Positions 11,569 through 13,977 of a DNA stretch of 13,977 bases are shown piece after piece. The notes beneath the pieces were generated by a model. The model worked only from the letters and a program-made list of their open reading frames with translations, ran no database searches and was not told where the DNA came from. The position numbers and the translations under genes are program-made. How positions within the stretch are numbered: the first letter of the stretch is position 1; each line of letters begins with the position of its first letter. This DNA comes from Woeseia sp. (GTDB lineage: Bacteria > Pseudomonadota > Gammaproteobacteria > Steroidobacterales > Woeseiaceae): NCBI GenBank assembly GCA_003229095.1, contig QIHS01000462.1:1-13977 (forward strand), in the 5' to 3' direction.

Positions 11569-13830
11569 GTGTTGGAAGGTTGCGCTCCGTTGGCGCAGAA
11601 CGGGCTTTGGTCATCTATGGCGGCAGAAATTCACAAGTTGGTAACTCGCAAGAGCATCGGTTCGGCCAAGGGGCTGTTGCAGTCATTGGCGCCTCGCGCA
11701 CAGTGTTTCTATTTCTATGATCTGGATCGTGATTGCGTCTGGAGTAGCGACGGCAGTGATGACCGGGAAATAAACGAATTCGTCGCCGCTATACCCGACG
11801 ACATTTTGTACGGGGCTGACTCCGAGGCAGATGACCTGTGTCGCACGCTGGAGTCTGGTCGTACCTTGTTGATATTGCCTATGCATACGGCAGACCAGGA
11901 ATGTCTCGGCGTGCTGATTTCCGTGTTCTCGAAAAAAGACGGCAAGTCGTCATGGTTTAACCCAAGTCTTCTGAAAAGCATTTTATTGCCGGCAGTTCAG
12001 GTTATTGGTGATACCTTGCGGCTGAATCACGAAGTGGAAAAGGCACACGTGAGAGCGGTGATCGCAGAGAAAGAACTGGAACTGATTTACAAGGTTGACG
12101 AGAAGATTCACGGTACGTCCAGAAGTCACTCAGGGCTTGCGCAACTGATCGGTCAAAGTGGCCGCTTTATGGAAATCGCGTACAGCGTACTGCTGCTACC
12201 GTCAAAAAGAATTCGCATCAGTGCGACCCATTCGACCTGGAAAAATGTTAATCGCAAACAAGTCGACAAGTATCTTTTCGATACCTTGTTTAGCAAACTT
12301 GATGCACAAAGAACGCCGGCCGTATTCGAAATTCCACCAGTAGAGGGTTCCGAAAACCCGGCGGATAAAGGCTACCAGGCGATGCTTTGCCCGTTGATCG
12401 ATTCGAATGGAAAGGTTGAAGGTGCGTTGGCCTACCTGGGGCGAGTCGACGGGAGTCCTTTTTCCGATTCACACAGGCGATTCATGACGCACATTGTGCG
12501 CCAGGTCGAGTACGTCATCGAGCAATCGTTCGATGCGATGACTGGTCTGATGAATCGAACAGGCTTCGAAGCCCAGTTGCGGGAGTCGAAGAGAGCGCTT
12601 GGTGATAGCGACGATACGCACCAGCTTATTCACTTTGATATGGACAATCTGCAAGTCGTCAATGATACGTTCGGTCGGGACGCTGGCGACGAACTCATTG
12701 TTCGATTTGCTCGGCTTATTGAAGAGCACTTGCCCAAAAATGCAGTCGCTTCGCATCTTGCAGGTGACGTCTTTGTCATTCTGATGACGCTCAGCAGCCT
12801 CGAAGAGGCTATGGAACTGACTGCCAGGATTCGAGCCTATAGCCAGGTATTGCGATATTTGCAAGGTGACAAGTCATTGCAGACGACGGTCAGCGCCGGT
12901 ATTTCCGCAATGCAATCGAGCGGTTCGGAGACTGACACGCTGACAGAGGCCCGTATTGCATGCGAGTCAGCGAAGGACCACGGTCGCGATCGAATCGAGG
13001 TTTATGATCAGGCCAACCAGAGCATTATTCAACGCCACGATGATATTTCTCTGGTTGGGGAAATTCAGAATTCCCTGGATTTCGACGGTTTCACTTTGAT
13101 GGCTCAGCCGATCATTTCGCTGGCGAATAATGATCAGGTCGTGAGTTATGAGGTCTTGCTGCGGATGCAGGACAAGAAGGGCAACCTGGTGGCGTCGGAG
13201 GCGCTTTTCTCGGCCGCGGAACGATTTCAGTTGATGCCACAAATCGATCGTTGGGTAATTTCGAATACTTTGACGCGCCTATCTGCTCACGTCGATTTCC
13301 TCAGGGACAGCGGTATTGTTTTTGCGATCAATCTGTCTGGGCAGTCGTTGGGGGACGATGGGATCCTGAGTTTTGTTGAGGCGGAAATCGATGGTTGTGG
13401 CATTCCTGCGGAATTGCTGTGCTTTGAAGTGACTGAGTCTGCCGCCGTGTCCTCCGAAAAGAAGGCGCAGGCGTTTATCAATACGTTGAGAGCCAGAGGA
13501 TGCAAATTTTCCCTCGATGATTTTGGGGTTGGACTGAGTTCATTTGCCTACCTTAAGAACTTTCGAGTGGACACCTTGAAGATCGATGGCGGGTTTATTC
13601 GCGACATCATCGGAAATCGAATTTCTGAATCGATGGTTGCTGCTATTACACAGGTTGCTAAGGTTATGGAACTTGAAACAGTCGCAGAATACGTGGAGAC
13701 CGATGAAGCCAAATTGCTGGTGGCCAGGCTGGGCGTCGACTATGCGCAGGGTTACGCGATCGGCATTCCCGAGCCACTCGATAAGGTGTTGGCGGGATTT
13801 TCCGTCCAGCCAAGATCATCAACAGGGTGA
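11569..13830 (+). CDS. GAF-GGDEF-EAL protein, probable c-di-GMP phosphodiesterase with degenerate GGDEF
   Basis: The 753-aa protein has two GAF-like sensory regions (about 20-155 and 185-315), a GGDEF domain (about 320-480) and an EAL domain (about 495-745). No transmembrane segment is visible, so it is cytoplasmic. The GGDEF domain keeps DAMTGLMNRTGF (322-333) and the metal-site segment DMDNLQVVNDTFG (357-369), but the signature is AGDVF (398-402), so cyclase activity is probably lost. The EAL domain has EVL instead of EAL (528-530) but keeps the phosphodiesterase residues Glu528, Asn588, Glu620, Asp650, Asp651, Lys671, Glu707 and Gln727. It likely cleaves c-di-GMP, perhaps with GTP or another ligand acting at the dead GGDEF domain (inference). 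The start is uncertain: GTG 11569 is the longest form. TTG 11590 follows GGAAGG by 10 bases, and ATG 11617 is the first ATG. All domains lie downstream of every option. Confidence 0.92.
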   Translation: MLEGCAPLAQNGLWSSMAAEIHKLVTRKSIGSAKGLLQSLAPRAQCFYFYDLDRDCVWSSDGSDDREINEFVAAIPDDILYGADSEADDLCRTLESGRTLLILPMHTADQECLGVLISVFSKKDGKSSWFNPSLLKSILLPAVQVIGDTLRLNHEVEKAHVRAVIAEKELELIYKVDEKIHGTSRSHSGLAQLIGQSGRFMEIAYSVLLLPSKRIRISATHSTWKNVNRKQVDKYLFDTLFSKLDAQRTPAVFEIPPVEGSENPADKGYQAMLCPLIDSNGKVEGALAYLGRVDGSPFSDSHRRFMTHIVRQVEYVIEQSFDAMTGLMNRTGFEAQLRESKRALGDSDDTHQLIHFDMDNLQVVNDTFGRDAGDELIVRFARLIEEHLPKNAVASHLAGDVFVILMTLSSLEEAMELTARIRAYSQVLRYLQGDKSLQTTVSAGISAMQSSGSETDTLTEARIACESAKDHGRDRIEVYDQANQSIIQRHDDISLVGEIQNSLDFDGFTLMAQPIISLANNDQVVSYEVLLRMQDKKGNLVASEALFSAAERFQLMPQIDRWVISNTLTRLSAHVDFLRDSGIVFAINLSGQSLGDDGILSFVEAEIDGCGIPAELLCFEVTESAAVSSEKKAQAFINTLRARGCKFSLDDFGVGLSSFAYLKNFRVDTLKIDGGFIRDIIGNRISESMVAAITQVAKVMELETVAEYVETDEAKLLVARLGVDYAQGYAIGIPEPLDKVLAGFSVQPRSSTG

Positions 13831-13941
13831 TTGCGGGCAACCCCACCGCTCGCTAAGCGCGGCTGGAATCCCAGGTCTTTAGCACGCCAGTTCGATTGGA
13901 TACGGCAGGTCATGTCGTCGACAATTCAGTAAACTTGTCTG

Positions 13942-13977
13942 ATGAGCAAGCCGGACACCTTCCAATCCAAACTTCAG
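13942..13977 (+). CDS. Possible start of a new gene, cut by the window edge
   Basis: An ATG at 13942 opens 12 codons (MSKPDTFQSKLQ) without a stop to the end of the window. There is no clear ribosome binding site. The 111 bases before it hold no other coding signal I can support. The fragment is too short to assign. Confidence 0.28.
   Translation, partial: MSKPDTFQSKLQ

Noticed and set aside
13848..13864. GC-rich partial dyad after the EAL gene
   Set aside because: The pairing is weak and there is no T-run.

Overview
The window looks like ordinary chromosome from a free-living gammaproteobacterium of moderate GC content. The evidence is a CysB-type LysR regulator, a YgiM/TIGR04211-type SH3 protein, a KefB/KefC-like antiporter, a DacB/PBP4 homologue and a GAF-GGDEF-EAL signalling protein. 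The species cannot be fixed from the sequence; a marine or Woeseia-like lineage is only a guess. I see no insertion sequence, CRISPR array, tRNA or rRNA.

Layout: (1) 1-2398, minus strand: a 5'-complete but truncated PF10118 'metal-dependent hydrolase' gene, preceded by a KefB/KefC-like K+/H+ antiporter that lacks nine residues near its N terminus. (2) 2572-4408: a lipoprotein of the dienelactone-hydrolase family (+), a secreted four-cysteine protein of unknown function (-), and a small two-helix PGPGW membrane protein (+). A fold-prone convergent spacer follows. (3) 4626-6880: the most interesting part. A small exported protein (86 aa, -) lies divergently from an orphan PAS-PAS-AAA+-Fis activator of sigma-54 RNA polymerase (+). 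The 194-bp spacer holds a near-consensus sigma-54 promoter pointing at the small gene, an A8 tract, a perfect 29-bp palindrome about 89 bp upstream of the predicted start site, and a third copy of the palindrome's 9-mer next to the activator's start codon. (4) 6921-9062: DacB/PBP4 and a membrane-anchored SH3b protein, both envelope proteins. (5) 9215-11519: cysB divergent from a cysK-like cysteine synthase across a 334-bp spacer with inverted repeats, the classic LysR arrangement. (6) 11569-13830: a GAF-GGDEF-EAL protein whose GGDEF motif is broken but whose EAL catalytic set is intact, so probably a c-di-GMP phosphodiesterase. A possible new gene starts 36 bases before the right edge.

The best candidate for an undescribed system is the self-contained sigma-54 circuit at 4626-6880. 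A cytoplasmic PAS sensor-activator appears to control a tiny exported protein, and probably itself, from one shared operator region. Promoter and operator are read directly from the sequence; the regulatory link is inference.
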